Assembly (NCBI GenBank): GCA_019694165.1
Contig: JAIBCL010000001.1
Span: 558,001 to 622,000 of the forward strand
Source of the DNA: Verrucomicrobiaceae bacterium
GTDB lineage: Bacteria; Verrucomicrobiota; Verrucomicrobiia; Verrucomicrobiales; Verrucomicrobiaceae
Length of the DNA: 64,000 nucleotides
Direction of reading: 5' to 3'
Shown: positions 16,625 through 25,449 of the stretch, one piece after another
Numbering within the stretch: position 1 is the first letter of the stretch
Layout of the letters: every line of letters begins with the position of its first letter
Notes under the pieces: model-generated
Databases searched by the model: none
What the model saw: the letters and a program-made list of their open reading frames with translations, nothing else
What the model was told of the DNA's origin: nothing
Translations under genes and position numbers: made by a program

Positions 16625-17662
16625 ATGAGCGACACCGCAACCGACCGGCTGCAGAAGCAGAAACTCAGCGAAAAAGAAATCTGTCCCGACGACTTGCTCA
16701 AGGGACAGGAGGAAGCCTTCGCGCGTGACGTGGCGCGCTTGCAGCAGCGGCTGGGCGAGTTCGTCAGCGAGCCATGCCCGGCGTGCGGCGCGGACACCGG
16801 CGCGCCCGCGTTTGAGAAGTGGCGCTTTCACTACACCACCTGTGCCGGCTGCGGCACCATTTACATGAAGCCGCGCCCCTCGCCCGCGGTGATGCAGAGC
16901 TACTACTCGAACTCCGAGAACTACGCCTACTGGGGCAAATACATCTTCCCCGCCTCCGAAGCGGCGCGGAAGGAAAAAATCCACCGACCGCGCCACGAAA
17001 AGATCGTCGAGATGACGCAGCGCTTCGGCGCGGGCCGCGGGCTTCTGCTGGAGGTCGGGCCGGGCTTCGGCACCTTCTGCGCGGTGGCGACGGAGGAAAA
17101 GAAATTCCAGCGAGTCGTCGGGATCGAGCCCACGCCCGAGATGGCGCAGGCATGCCGCGAGCGCGGAGCGGAAGTGATCGAGAAGCGCATCGAAGACATA
17201 GCCGATGCCGACGGGCTCACGGGCGCGGACGTGCTCGTGGCCTTCGAGGTCATCGAGCACCTCTACGCGCCGCGGAAATTCGTCGAGCAATGCGCGCGGC
17301 TGTTGAGGCCCGGCGGACTGCTCGTGCTCACCTGCCCGAACGGCCAGGGCTTCGACATCGCCGAACTGGGAGCCGAGTCGCTCGCCGTCGATCCCGAGCA
17401 TGTGAACCTCTTCAATCCCCAGTCGCTCTCGCAGCTCGCGGCATCGTGCGGCTTTGAGGTGAAGGAAGCCACCACGCCTGGCAGACTCGACGCCGAGTTT
17501 GTGCGCGAAGCTGTGCTCAAGGGAAAACACGATGTCTCGAAACAGCCATTTTTGAAGCGGGTGCTCATTGACGAATGGGAACGCCTCGGCTGGCCCTTCC
17601 AACAATTCCTCGCCGACCACGGCCTCTCCGCCCACCTGTGGATCGTGGCGCGGAAGAAATGA
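16625..17662 (+). CDS. SAM-dependent class I methyltransferase with zinc-ribbon-like N-terminus
   Basis: This 345-residue protein has an N-terminal helix-rich stretch of about 45 residues, then CPACG and CAGCG pairs about 28 residues apart, a probable zinc ribbon. The methyltransferase core follows with motif I LLEVGPGFGTF and the post-motif VAFEVIEHLYAP. HVNLFNPQSL is typical of the Methyltransf_23 group in O-antigen loci. It lies six bases after the fusion gene, and its TGA overlaps the next ATG. The methylated substrate is unknown. The family is often next to sugar aminotransferases and amidotransferases, as here. Confidence 0.87.
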   Translation: MSDTATDRLQKQKLSEKEICPDDLLKGQEEAFARDVARLQQRLGEFVSEPCPACGADTGAPAFEKWRFHYTTCAGCGTIYMKPRPSPAVMQSYYSNSENYAYWGKYIFPASEAARKEKIHRPRHEKIVEMTQRFGAGRGLLLEVGPGFGTFCAVATEEKKFQRVVGIEPTPEMAQACRERGAEVIEKRIEDIADADGLTGADVLVAFEVIEHLYAPRKFVEQCARLLRPGGLLVLTCPNGQGFDIAELGAESLAVDPEHVNLFNPQSLSQLAASCGFEVKEATTPGRLDAEFVREAVLKGKHDVSKQPFLKRVLIDEWERLGWPFQQFLADHGLSAHLWIVARKK

Positions 17663-18573
17663 CGATCATGACTCCGATCGATCCAGAACAGAGCGTCAAA
17701 ACGTGCTACTCGACCTGGGGCACGAGCTATTACGACGACTACTACACCGACAAGGCGCCGTATCCGCCCGTGCATCGCGACCTGATACGGCGCGAGCTGC
17801 AGAAGCACGCGCCGAAAAGCTTGCTCGATGCCGGTTGCGGCCCCGCATCCATTCTCCGCGACCTCGGCGATCTCGGCATCGACCTCTACGGCTTCGACCT
17901 CACGCCGGAGATGATCGCCGAGTGCAAGCGCGTCATGACGGAGCGCGGACATCCAGTCGAGCGCTTCTGGCAGGGCAGCGTCACGAACCGCGAGCACTTT
18001 CGCGCACCAACCGGAGGCCCGTCCGTGTTCGATGCTGCCATCTGCGTCGGCGTGCTGCCGCACATTCCGGCGGAGCAAGACAGCGTCGTCTTCAAGAACC
18101 TGCATGAGAGCGTGCGCCCCGGAGCGATGGTGATGGTCGAGGCGCGCAACATGCTTTTCTCCCTCTTCACGCTGAACCGTTACTCGCAGCAGTTCTTCGC
18201 CGACGAGCTGCTGCCGCTCGCAGCCCTGCGCGAGATCGCGGGCGAGGCGAAAACAGAGTCCGTTCTCGACGGCGTGAAGGCGCGCTTCCGCATGGATGTG
18301 CCGCCGGTCCGCAAAGGCAAGGAAGGCGAGCCCGGCTACGACGAGGTGCTCTCGCGCACGCACAATCCGCTCGTCGCACGCGAGCAGTTTGCCGCGGCGG
18401 GCTTCAAGGATGTCGAAGTGCTCTTCTACCATTTTCACGCCTTCCCGCCGATGATGCAGGACGAGGCGCCCGATGCGTTCCGGCGCTTGAGCGTGCAGAT
18501 GGAATCCAACCCGAGGGACTGGCGCGGCTACTTCATGGCCTCGGCCTTCTTCCTCAAAGGCATCGCCGCATGA
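17659..18573 (+). CDS. SAM-dependent class I methyltransferase
   Basis: This 304-residue protein has motif I LLDAGCGPASIL, acidic FDLTP, and a late AICVGVLPHIP post-motif. It has no zinc ribbon. The N-terminus CYSTWGTSYYDDYYTD resembles the start of small-molecule methyltransferases of the Methyltransf_25/11 type. ATG 17659 forms an ATGA overlap with the upstream stop; ATG 17668 is an alternative three codons in. The C-terminal segment (residues about 180-290) is long for the family and may cover the active site. Ends in an ATGA overlap with yet another methyltransferase, so the three are coupled. Substrate unknown. Confidence 0.85.
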   Translation: MTIMTPIDPEQSVKTCYSTWGTSYYDDYYTDKAPYPPVHRDLIRRELQKHAPKSLLDAGCGPASILRDLGDLGIDLYGFDLTPEMIAECKRVMTERGHPVERFWQGSVTNREHFRAPTGGPSVFDAAICVGVLPHIPAEQDSVVFKNLHESVRPGAMVMVEARNMLFSLFTLNRYSQQFFADELLPLAALREIAGEAKTESVLDGVKARFRMDVPPVRKGKEGEPGYDEVLSRTHNPLVAREQFAAAGFKDVEVLFYHFHAFPPMMQDEAPDAFRRLSVQMESNPRDWRGYFMASAFFLKGIAA

Positions 18574-19250
18574 TCGCGAGGACCGGCTGGCTCAACTACT
18601 GCATCTGGGAGCACAGCGAGACGGTGAAGCAGCTCTACGAGCGCCGCGCTGCCCTGCAGGAGGAAGAAATGACCTGCGCCGCGCAAGCTGCCGAGTGGCT
18701 GGCCGGGCGCGTACAGCCTGGCGACACGCTGCTCGATGCCGGATGTGGCAGCGGATACTTTTTTCATTCGCTGGCAAAGCGAAACATTCCAGCCGCCTAC
18801 TTCGGCATCGACGCCGCGCCGTCGCTCGTCGAGATCGGCCGCCGCATCCTGCCGCGCTTCGGTCTGCCGGAAGAGAATCTTCAGGTGCTGCGCTTCGACG
18901 ATCTCGACGGTGCGGTGGATCACGTCGTGTGCATGAACGTGCTGTCGAACCTCGACAACTACCACCGTCCGCTGGAGCGCTTCTTGAAAATGGCGCGCAA
19001 GACCGTGGTGCTGCGCGAGTCGTGCAAGGAGCAGGGAGAGTACCACTACGTCGTGGACAAGTACCTCGACGACGGCGTGCCGTTGAAGGTGCATGTGAAT
19101 GCCTACCCGCTGGCCGAAGTGATGGATTTCATCCGATCCTGCGGATTCGATGTGACGTGCGAAATGGATCGCCGAACCCAGGACCAGCCGGAGAACGTCA
19201 TCGACCACCCGCACTATTGGAAGTTTCTCATGGCCGTGAGGCGCGCTTGA
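18570..19250 (+). CDS. SAM-dependent class I methyltransferase
   Basis: This 226-residue protein has motif I LLDAGCGSGYFF and FGIDAAPS after strand two. DHVVCMNVLSNLDN is the post-motif. The fold is compact and has no zinc ribbon. A notable E-S-C-K-E-Q-G-E-Y-H-Y segment follows the methyltransferase core. It is the last of a coupled trio of methyltransferases (16625-19250) and ends 42 bases before an AsnB-like gene. An N-, O- or C-methyl acceptor cannot be decided. Confidence 0.84.
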   Translation: MIARTGWLNYCIWEHSETVKQLYERRAALQEEEMTCAAQAAEWLAGRVQPGDTLLDAGCGSGYFFHSLAKRNIPAAYFGIDAAPSLVEIGRRILPRFGLPEENLQVLRFDDLDGAVDHVVCMNVLSNLDNYHRPLERFLKMARKTVVLRESCKEQGEYHYVVDKYLDDGVPLKVHVNAYPLAEVMDFIRSCGFDVTCEMDRRTQDQPENVIDHPHYWKFLMAVRRA

Positions 19251-19292
19251 ATCTCCGGCGCGCCAGATCTTCTTCACTCATCCCTAAACCGC

Positions 19293-21125
19293 ATGTCCCG
19301 CATCTCTGGAATCACCCACCCACAGCCGCCGACCGAGGCGGCGAAGTTCTTCGCGTTCGGCACGCCGGCTGGCGGGTCCGTCCATCGAATCAAACGCGAG
19401 GGTGCCGGTCTTGCGTGGGCCGGTTTTGGCGCACCTCGCGCGGCGACGCGCGGATCGTTTGGCGTTGTTCTCGACGGCATCATCTACAACGCATCCGAAC
19501 TGGCCGCCGGCAAACCGGACGCCGAGGTCATTCTTGATCTGTTCGAGCGCTTCGGTTTCACCGGAATGCTCGAACGCCTCAACGGGGACTTTGCGCTGGC
19601 GTTGTTCGATGAGAAGGAGCAGACACTCTGGCTGGCGCGGGATCGCTTTGGTGCGAAGCCGCTTTACTACACCGCGTCGTCTCCGTGGGGATTTGCCTTC
19701 GCTTCGCGCTGCGGTGCGCTGCTCGCCTTGCCTGGCGTGTCGTCGGCACCGGTCGCGCAATACGTCGCGCTGATGGCGGCGAGCCATTACCGGCACTTCG
19801 ACAACGAGCCGGAGAAGAGTCCTTACAAAGATATCGCCCAGCTTCCCGCCGCACACTGGCTGCGCTTCAAGGGCGGACAGGTGACCACCGGCACCTACTG
19901 GCAGTTGCACGACCTGCCAGACTGGGATGAGCCGGCGGAAACTCTCGCGCTGCGTTATCGCGACCTGCTGCTCGACGCCACGCGGCTGCGCATCGCCCGG
20001 TGCGGCAAGGCGGCCTTCACATTGTCGGGCGGCATGGATTCATCGTCGGTGCTGAGTTCTGCGGTCAAGGTCACGGGGCAGAAGCAGCACGCTGTTTCTT
20101 CGGTGTACGAGGACAAGACATTCGACGAATCGGAGGACATTCAGACCATCCTCTCTGAAACCGTGAGCCAGTGGCATCAGGTCAATGTGTCCGATCCCGA
20201 CGTGTTCTCGCTCGTCGCGAAGATGGTGGCGGCACACGATGAACCGGTCGCCACTGCGACGTGGCTCAGCCATTTCCTCGTCGTCCGGCAGGCGTCGGAG
20301 TCAGGGTTCACACATCTGTTCGGCGGCCTCGGCGGCGATGAATTGAATGCGGGCGAATATGAGCATTTCTTTTTTTTCTTCGCGGATCTCAAGCAAGCCG
20401 GGCAGTTCGACAAGCTCCGTCACGAGGTGAACAAGTGGGTCGAGTACCACGACCATCCCATCCACCGCAAGAGCTACGCCGTGATGGAGGGGATGCTGCT
20501 GCGATCGTGCGACCTTGCCATCCCCGGACGCTGCCTGGCCGACCGCGCGCGGATGACGCGCTATGCCGACGCGCTGAATCCCGGCTTCTTTGACCTGCGC
20601 GCATTCGAACCGCGGATGCCGCACACCTTCACGAGCTACCTGAAGACGCGGACGTATCAGGACATCTTCCTCGAGACCTCGCCTTGCTGTCTGCGCGCAC
20701 AGGACCGGCAGGGCATGGCGCATGGCATCGAGCATGTGATGCCGTTCTTCGACCACCGGCTGGTCGAGTTCATGTTCCGCGTGCCCGGCACGCTGAAGGT
20801 GCGCGATGGTGTGACGAAGACTCTGTTGCGCGAGGCGATGAAAGGCATCGTGCCCGACACCACGCGAACGCGGATCAAGAAGACCGGTTGGAATGCACCC
20901 GGACATCTGTGGTTCTCCGGCAAAGGGCGCGAGAAGCTGCTGGACCTTGTGCATTCGGCGGCTTTTCGGTCACGCGGCATCTATGATGTCGCCCGCGTCG
21001 AGGAATTGATCGAGGAGCACGAGCAAATCGTGAGCCAGTCTCTGGTGAAGGAAAACCACATGATGTTCCTCTGGCAGCTCGTGAATCTGGAGATGTGGCT
21101 GGGCTCGTCGATTCCGCAGAGATGA
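19293..21125 (+). CDS. AsnB-like protein lacking the glutaminase cysteine
   Basis: This 610-residue protein has the two-domain asparagine-synthetase layout. The N-terminal half keeps VVLDGIIYNASEL, LNGDFALALFD and ARDRFGAKPLYY of the Ntn fold. The synthetase half has SGGMDSSS at residues 245-252 and GGLGGDELN. It starts MSRISGI instead of MCGI, so the Cys2 nucleophile is absent, as in beta-lactam synthetases and other glutamine-independent relatives. It may therefore use free ammonia, another amine or an intramolecular nucleophile to form an amide. It closes the 21-kb forward run and faces a reverse-strand gene 18 bases on. No upstream in-frame Cys-containing start was found close by. Confidence 0.88.
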   Translation: MSRISGITHPQPPTEAAKFFAFGTPAGGSVHRIKREGAGLAWAGFGAPRAATRGSFGVVLDGIIYNASELAAGKPDAEVILDLFERFGFTGMLERLNGDFALALFDEKEQTLWLARDRFGAKPLYYTASSPWGFAFASRCGALLALPGVSSAPVAQYVALMAASHYRHFDNEPEKSPYKDIAQLPAAHWLRFKGGQVTTGTYWQLHDLPDWDEPAETLALRYRDLLLDATRLRIARCGKAAFTLSGGMDSSSVLSSAVKVTGQKQHAVSSVYEDKTFDESEDIQTILSETVSQWHQVNVSDPDVFSLVAKMVAAHDEPVATATWLSHFLVVRQASESGFTHLFGGLGGDELNAGEYEHFFFFFADLKQAGQFDKLRHEVNKWVEYHDHPIHRKSYAVMEGMLLRSCDLAIPGRCLADRARMTRYADALNPGFFDLRAFEPRMPHTFTSYLKTRTYQDIFLETSPCCLRAQDRQGMAHGIEHVMPFFDHRLVEFMFRVPGTLKVRDGVTKTLLREAMKGIVPDTTRTRIKKTGWNAPGHLWFSGKGREKLLDLVHSAAFRSRGIYDVARVEELIEEHEQIVSQSLVKENHMMFLWQLVNLEMWLGSSIPQR

Positions 21126-21143
21126 GCGGCATTCAGACCGGGG

Positions 21144-22523
21144 CTATTTCTTCGGCCGCCAGCGATGGAAGGCACGCTTGAACATGGATTTCTTCTGCCA
21201 CTCGACGGCGGAACGCACGGTCTTTTCCAGCTTGTCGTTCTTCTTTGCCAGCGCCTTCGCGTCCTTGCGTTGCTTTTTGCACTCCTTGCGGAGCGAAGCA
21301 ATCTCGGCGTCCAGCCGGCTCTTGACGGCCAGCGCGGAGTTCAGCTCCTCGTCAACCTGCGCCAGCCGGGTGGTGCGTGCAGCCATTTCCTTCTCCAATT
21401 CGGCGACACGCGCGGCCTGGACATCGAGACGCTTCTCGATTTCCCTGGCCTCGGGCGCGACGCCGAGCTTCGGAAACCAGTAATCGAAGCCGCCCCGCAC
21501 CTTCATCTCCGGATATTTGACCGGATCGTACTTCCAGCCCAGCAGGCGCGCGATTTCCAGCGGGTCCTTCTTGTACTGGAGGCCCAGTTCAAAAGAGGCC
21601 CAGTCCTGGCAGGGCACCGCTTCATGCGGCTCCTTGAACAGAAAAGGAAACTTCGCCTGAAGATTGTCCCGCTGGTTGAACTCGCTGGTGACGTCGAAAA
21701 ACAGCCGCGCCTCGTTCACGTCCGAGAAGTAAACACCAAAGTCTTCCAGGGCCGTCGGCGGCTGCGGCCCGTAAAAGGAAATCTTCGAGCCGCAGAAGCC
21801 TGCGAACGCCACATGCGACGAGACGACATGCGTCGTCATGAATTCGAATGAACTGAAAATCGTCCTCATGCGGTTGAAGCAATTGAGGTCGGAGGCATTC
21901 CCGCCGCTGATCACCGGAATGCCGGCGTCGCGGAAACTCCGAACCCAGCGGCCGGTCTGAAAACAGGCGGAGTGAACACAGACCGCCATCTGGGAGAAGC
22001 GGTCCTTGAGTTTGAGAATTTCTGCAATGTATCCGCTCTCCATGCGCTGGCGCTTGGTGTCGTCCTTGAACCATTCATGCGTCGGACAGATGAGCAGGCT
22101 CCCATCCTTCCGCTCGACATCCCTGACCGGCTCGTAGATGAATGGCAGCCCGGTGAGGTGGACGCTTTCCACTCCCAGATCACGCATGAAGTGGAACTCA
22201 GCCTCGCCTCCAACAAGGACCGGCCAATGCGTGCTGCCGGGATTTTTTTTCATCCAGTAGGCATAGGTTTCCGGGCGGCGCGGAAACCGTTTGTCGAAGT
22301 AGTGCTTCGAGGCCGGCCATCCGTGGTACCAGTGGGCGAAGCCCAGCGGGGCCTTGTCGAGACCGATGAGCCTGCCGATCACGGCATCCACACCGTTCAT
22401 GGCGCACTCGCTGGTGTAGAGATCATCGTCCGGACGGAGGCACTTCGGCGGCAGGCGCTCGAGGAGCCAGGCGATCGAATCTTCGACGGCGGTTGTTTCG
22501 GGAACTGCGGAGGTGTCGCTCAT
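21144..22523 (-). CDS. Unrecognised glycosyltransferase-like protein with C-terminal coiled coil
   Basis: ATG 22523 (MSDTSAVPE) gives 459 residues; an open frame upstream to 22748 has poor protein character and was left out. Residues 1 to about 350 form an alpha/beta region with LICPTHEWFKDD, AVCVHSACFQTGRWV and VISGGNASDLN, reminiscent of GT-B glycosyl- or glycerophosphotransferases. I cannot name the family. Residues about 365-445 are a strong Lys/Glu/Ala-rich coiled coil, followed by a basic tail ending RWRPKK. It is the only reverse gene between two forward blocks. A role in polymer assembly is inferred from position and the coiled-coil tail shared with other glycosyltransferases here. 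Confidence 0.75.
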   Translation of the reverse strand: MSDTSAVPETTAVEDSIAWLLERLPPKCLRPDDDLYTSECAMNGVDAVIGRLIGLDKAPLGFAHWYHGWPASKHYFDKRFPRRPETYAYWMKKNPGSTHWPVLVGGEAEFHFMRDLGVESVHLTGLPFIYEPVRDVERKDGSLLICPTHEWFKDDTKRQRMESGYIAEILKLKDRFSQMAVCVHSACFQTGRWVRSFRDAGIPVISGGNASDLNCFNRMRTIFSSFEFMTTHVVSSHVAFAGFCGSKISFYGPQPPTALEDFGVYFSDVNEARLFFDVTSEFNQRDNLQAKFPFLFKEPHEAVPCQDWASFELGLQYKKDPLEIARLLGWKYDPVKYPEMKVRGGFDYWFPKLGVAPEAREIEKRLDVQAARVAELEKEMAARTTRLAQVDEELNSALAVKSRLDAEIASLRKECKKQRKDAKALAKKNDKLEKTVRSAVEWQKKSMFKRAFHRWRPKK

Positions 22524-22708
22524 GGCGGGAAGGAAGATGGCCGCAGTCAGAAGGCAAGTGCGGCGGAGGGGCACGAAAACTGCCCTTCCATGCAAGTCGA
22601 GTGATATCGCGTGTTTTCCAAAAATTGTTTTGCCGCGCAGTTTCTCGTGGATAAAGCAGGCAGGCGGGCCGCTCCGGTGAAATGGCGGCCCGCCTTCCAT
22701 CCGTGCCC

Positions 22709-23971
22709 ATGCCAGTCTCATTCGATGCAGCCGATGACTCAAAGCCACGCTCCCTGGCGTGTCGATCCTGCGGCAGCGACCGCTTGATTTCGGTGATCGA
22801 TCTCGGCAGGCAGCCGCTGGCGAACAATCTGCTGCGCCCGGGCGACCTGGATGCTCCCGAGCCGGTGTTCCCGCTCGAGGTCGCGGTCTGCGAGGCGTGC
22901 TGGCTGATGCAGATCGTGCATGTGGTGCCGCCCGTGTCGCTGTTCAGCGACTATGTTTATTTCTCGTCGTTCTCCGACCAGATGCTGGCCCATGCGCGCG
23001 ACGCTGCCCTGCGTTACATCCGCGAGAAAGACTTGGGAGGCGGCAGCTTCGTGGTCGAGATTGCGAGCAACGACGGCTACCTGCTGCGCAACTTCGTCGA
23101 GGCCGGCGTCCCCTGCCTCGGCATCGAGCCGGCGGCAAATATCGCAGCGGTGGCGCGACAAGCCGGCGTGGACACGCGATGCGAGTTTTTCGGCCGGGAC
23201 ACGGCGCAGCGCCTGGCCGCTGAGCGCGGCCAGGCCGACCTGATACTGGGCAACAACGTCTTCGCCCACGCGCCCGGCATCAATGACTTCGTCGGCGGGA
23301 TCAAATCGCTGCTCAAACCTGGCGGCTGGGCGGTGCTGGAGTTCCCCTACGGCGTGGACATGATCGTCGAGACCGAGTTCGACACGATCTACCACGAGCA
23401 TGTGTTTTACTTCACGCTCACGCCGCTGCCGCCGCTCTTCGCCCGGCACGATCTCGAAGTCTTCCACGTCGAGCGCATCCCCATTCACGGCGGATCGCTG
23501 CGGCTGTTCGTGGCACACCGCGGATCACAATCCGTGCGAGACAGCGTGGCGGAACTTCTGGCCGAGGAAGCGTCTCTTGGTGTGAACGCCGCCGTGTTCT
23601 ATCAGGATTTCCGGAGGCGCGCGGAAGTTGTCAGGCATGATTTGACCACGTTTCTAAATGCTCAGTCTGCCGCCGGAAAGCGGGTGGCAGCCTACGGTGC
23701 ATCAGCCAAAGGCAGCACGCTGCTCAACTACGTCGGCGCACCGGCGCGGTCGCTGGAATTCATCGCCGACCGCAGCACCCACAAGCAGGGCAAGTTCAGC
23801 CCGGGCCTGCACATCCCCATCGTTCCTGCGGAGGAACTGGCGGCGCGGATGCCGGACTACGCCATCCTGCTGGTGTGGAATTTCGCGCAGGAGGTGATGC
23901 GCCAGCAGGCGGCCTATCCCGCCGGCGGGGGCCGCTTTGTGCTGCCCCTGCCGGAAGCTCGCATCGTCTGA
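22709..23971 (+). CDS. Sugar C-methyltransferase (TylCIII/NovU-like, zinc-binding)
   Basis: This protein of about 420 residues has the three-part layout of SAM-dependent sugar C-methyltransferases. An N-terminal zinc-binding part carries CRSCG and CEACW. The central Rossmann part contains VVEIASNDGYLL (motif I) and GNNVFAHAPGI. The C-terminal part has the GASAKGSTLLNY motif. The catalytic region FDTIYHEHVFYF is present. Such enzymes add a methyl to C3 of a 4-keto-6-deoxysugar nucleotide. ATG 22709 is used; ATG 22682 would add nine residues of low character. It is followed by a 3,5-epimerase and a reductase-like SDR, and rfbFG lie 5 kb on. Confidence 0.88.
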   Translation: MPVSFDAADDSKPRSLACRSCGSDRLISVIDLGRQPLANNLLRPGDLDAPEPVFPLEVAVCEACWLMQIVHVVPPVSLFSDYVYFSSFSDQMLAHARDAALRYIREKDLGGGSFVVEIASNDGYLLRNFVEAGVPCLGIEPAANIAAVARQAGVDTRCEFFGRDTAQRLAAERGQADLILGNNVFAHAPGINDFVGGIKSLLKPGGWAVLEFPYGVDMIVETEFDTIYHEHVFYFTLTPLPPLFARHDLEVFHVERIPIHGGSLRLFVAHRGSQSVRDSVAELLAEEASLGVNAAVFYQDFRRRAEVVRHDLTTFLNAQSAAGKRVAAYGASAKGSTLLNYVGAPARSLEFIADRSTHKQGKFSPGLHIPIVPAEELAARMPDYAILLVWNFAQEVMRQQAAYPAGGGRFVLPLPEARIV

Positions 23972-23975
23972 AATC

Positions 23976-24515
23976 GTGAAGTTCACCCGCACATCACTCG
24001 CCGAAGTGCTCATCATCGAGCCGGAGCCCAAGCGTGACGATCGCGGCTTCCTTGCGCGCACTTACTGCGAACGCGAGTTTGAGGCGCACGAACTGAACAC
24101 CCGCTGGGTGCAGCAAAACCACACGAAGACCTGCTCTGCGGGGACCATTCGCGGGTTGCACTATCAGGCACTCCCCTGCCCCGAAATCAAACTGGTGCGC
24201 TGCCTTGCCGGCCGCGTGTTTGACGTGGTGGTGGACGTGCGGGCCGGATCGCCAACCTTTGGCCGCTGGGTCTCGTGTGAACTCTCCTCCGAGTCCATGC
24301 ATGCGCTCTATGTGCCAGCGGGTTTCGCGCATGGATTCCAGTGTCTGGAGGACGATTGTGAGCTTTTTTATCTCATGTCAGACTATTATGATCCCGATCT
24401 GGCCCGCGGCTTGCGCTGGGATGATTCAGACGTGGCAATTGCGTGGCCCCTGCCAGTCAAGGGAATGTCAGATCGCGATCGAAGCCTGCCGCTGCTCGGG
24501 CAGCTCTCGGATTGA
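23976..24515 (+). CDS. dTDP-4-dehydrorhamnose 3,5-epimerase (RfbC/RmlC) family protein
   Basis: This 179-residue cupin matches RmlC length. It has RDDRGFLARTY near the start and the catalytic His in TIRGLHYQ. VFDVVVDVRAGSPTFG and YVPAGFAHGFQ lead to a late Y-Y-D-P-D segment. GTG 23976 is chosen because it follows the previous stop by four bases and starts the first family strand (KFTRTSLAEVLIIEP). No rmlA, rmlB or rmlD is in the window, but rfbF and rfbG are. It probably epimerises a CDP-linked 4-keto-6-deoxysugar at C3 or C5, not dTDP-rhamnose. Confidence 0.88.
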   Translation: MKFTRTSLAEVLIIEPEPKRDDRGFLARTYCEREFEAHELNTRWVQQNHTKTCSAGTIRGLHYQALPCPEIKLVRCLAGRVFDVVVDVRAGSPTFGRWVSCELSSESMHALYVPAGFAHGFQCLEDDCELFYLMSDYYDPDLARGLRWDDSDVAIAWPLPVKGMSDRDRSLPLLGQLSD

Positions 24516-24536
24516 GACCTCACTTCAGAATCCACG

Positions 24537-25424
24537 ATGAGAATCTTCGTCACTGGCGCCACTGGCTTTCTGGGCCGCGCATTTTGCGAGTCCGCCGCGC
24601 GTGCTGGACACGATTTGCTGGGTTTGTCGAGATCTCGCGAGGCAACATCGCCCGAAGGTTGTTCGCTCGTCGAAGGATCGCTTGCGAACATCCCCTGGGA
24701 TGCCATCGAACGTTTCGCCGCCGACGCAGCTTTGCATCTGGCATGGATCGCCACGCCCGGGAATTATCTCAATTCCCCCGACAATGCCGTGTGGGTGGAG
24801 CAAAGCGAGGCGCTCTTTCAAGGACTCGCGCGCAGGGGTATCCGCCAGATCGCCGGCACGGGCACCTGCATCGAATACGCTCCGTCAGATCTCCCGTTGA
24901 GCGAAGACAAATCTCCGCTCGCGCCAGCGTCCCCTTACGCAGCGGCAAAGGTGGAGACGTGCCGGCGTCTGGAATCACTGGCAGCAACTGAGGACATCTC
25001 GTGGTCATGGTTTCGCGTGTTCTATCCCTATGGCGAAGGGGAACATCCTGACCGAATGCCTTCCGCGTTGCTGCGCAAATTCTGCGCCGGAGAGGCCGTC
25101 GAATTGAAGACGCCGGACAGCGTCAAGGACTACATCCACATCACGGATGTAGCTCGCGGCATGCTTGCAGCTCTCGAAGGCCGAATTACCGGGCCGGTGA
25201 ACATCGGCACTGGCAACGGCGTGCGCATCATGGAACTGGCACGCATGCTCGCGCGCTGCTGTGATTGCGATGCTGCGCTTGTGACCAAGGCCGAAAAACT
25301 GACCATGGATCCCTTTCCAACCACCGTCGCCGACATCACCAAACTGCAGGCAAACGGATGGCGTCCTTCAATCGCATTGGAGGATGGCATCCAGCGCTTG
25401 TGGAAGTCGCTTAAGCGGGAATGA
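24537..25424 (+). CDS. NAD-dependent epimerase/reductase (SDR) of deoxysugar synthesis
   Basis: This 295-residue extended SDR has TGATGFLG at residues 6-13 and the catalytic Y-A-A-A-K in SPYAAAKVE. GTGTCIEY supplies the preceding Ser/Thr region, and DYIHITDVARGM matches nucleotide-sugar reductases/epimerases. It falls near the CDP-abequose/CDP-paratose synthase-like part of the family. After a C-methyltransferase and a 3,5-epimerase, it is best read as the 4-keto-reductase that finishes a CDP-6-deoxy (C-methyl) sugar. Base composition here is less GC-rich than in the first 21 kb. Confidence 0.85.
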   Translation: MRIFVTGATGFLGRAFCESAARAGHDLLGLSRSREATSPEGCSLVEGSLANIPWDAIERFAADAALHLAWIATPGNYLNSPDNAVWVEQSEALFQGLARRGIRQIAGTGTCIEYAPSDLPLSEDKSPLAPASPYAAAKVETCRRLESLAATEDISWSWFRVFYPYGEGEHPDRMPSALLRKFCAGEAVELKTPDSVKDYIHITDVARGMLAALEGRITGPVNIGTGNGVRIMELARMLARCCDCDAALVTKAEKLTMDPFPTTVADITKLQANGWRPSIALEDGIQRLWKSLKRE

Positions 25425-25449
25425 TCCAGCGGATGAAGTTCACCATAGC

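Noticed and set aside
15170-17635. An 821-codon open frame on the reverse strand across the HisF-WbpG fusion and the next methyltransferase
   Set aside because: It is antisense to two genes with clear catalytic motifs; its translation is His/Arg/Val-rich with no domain. High GC produces long antisense frames.
22625-22653. TTGTTT followed by GATAAA, considered as a promoter of the C-methyltransferase gene
   Set aside because: The two boxes are not at a standard spacing and the -35 match is weak.
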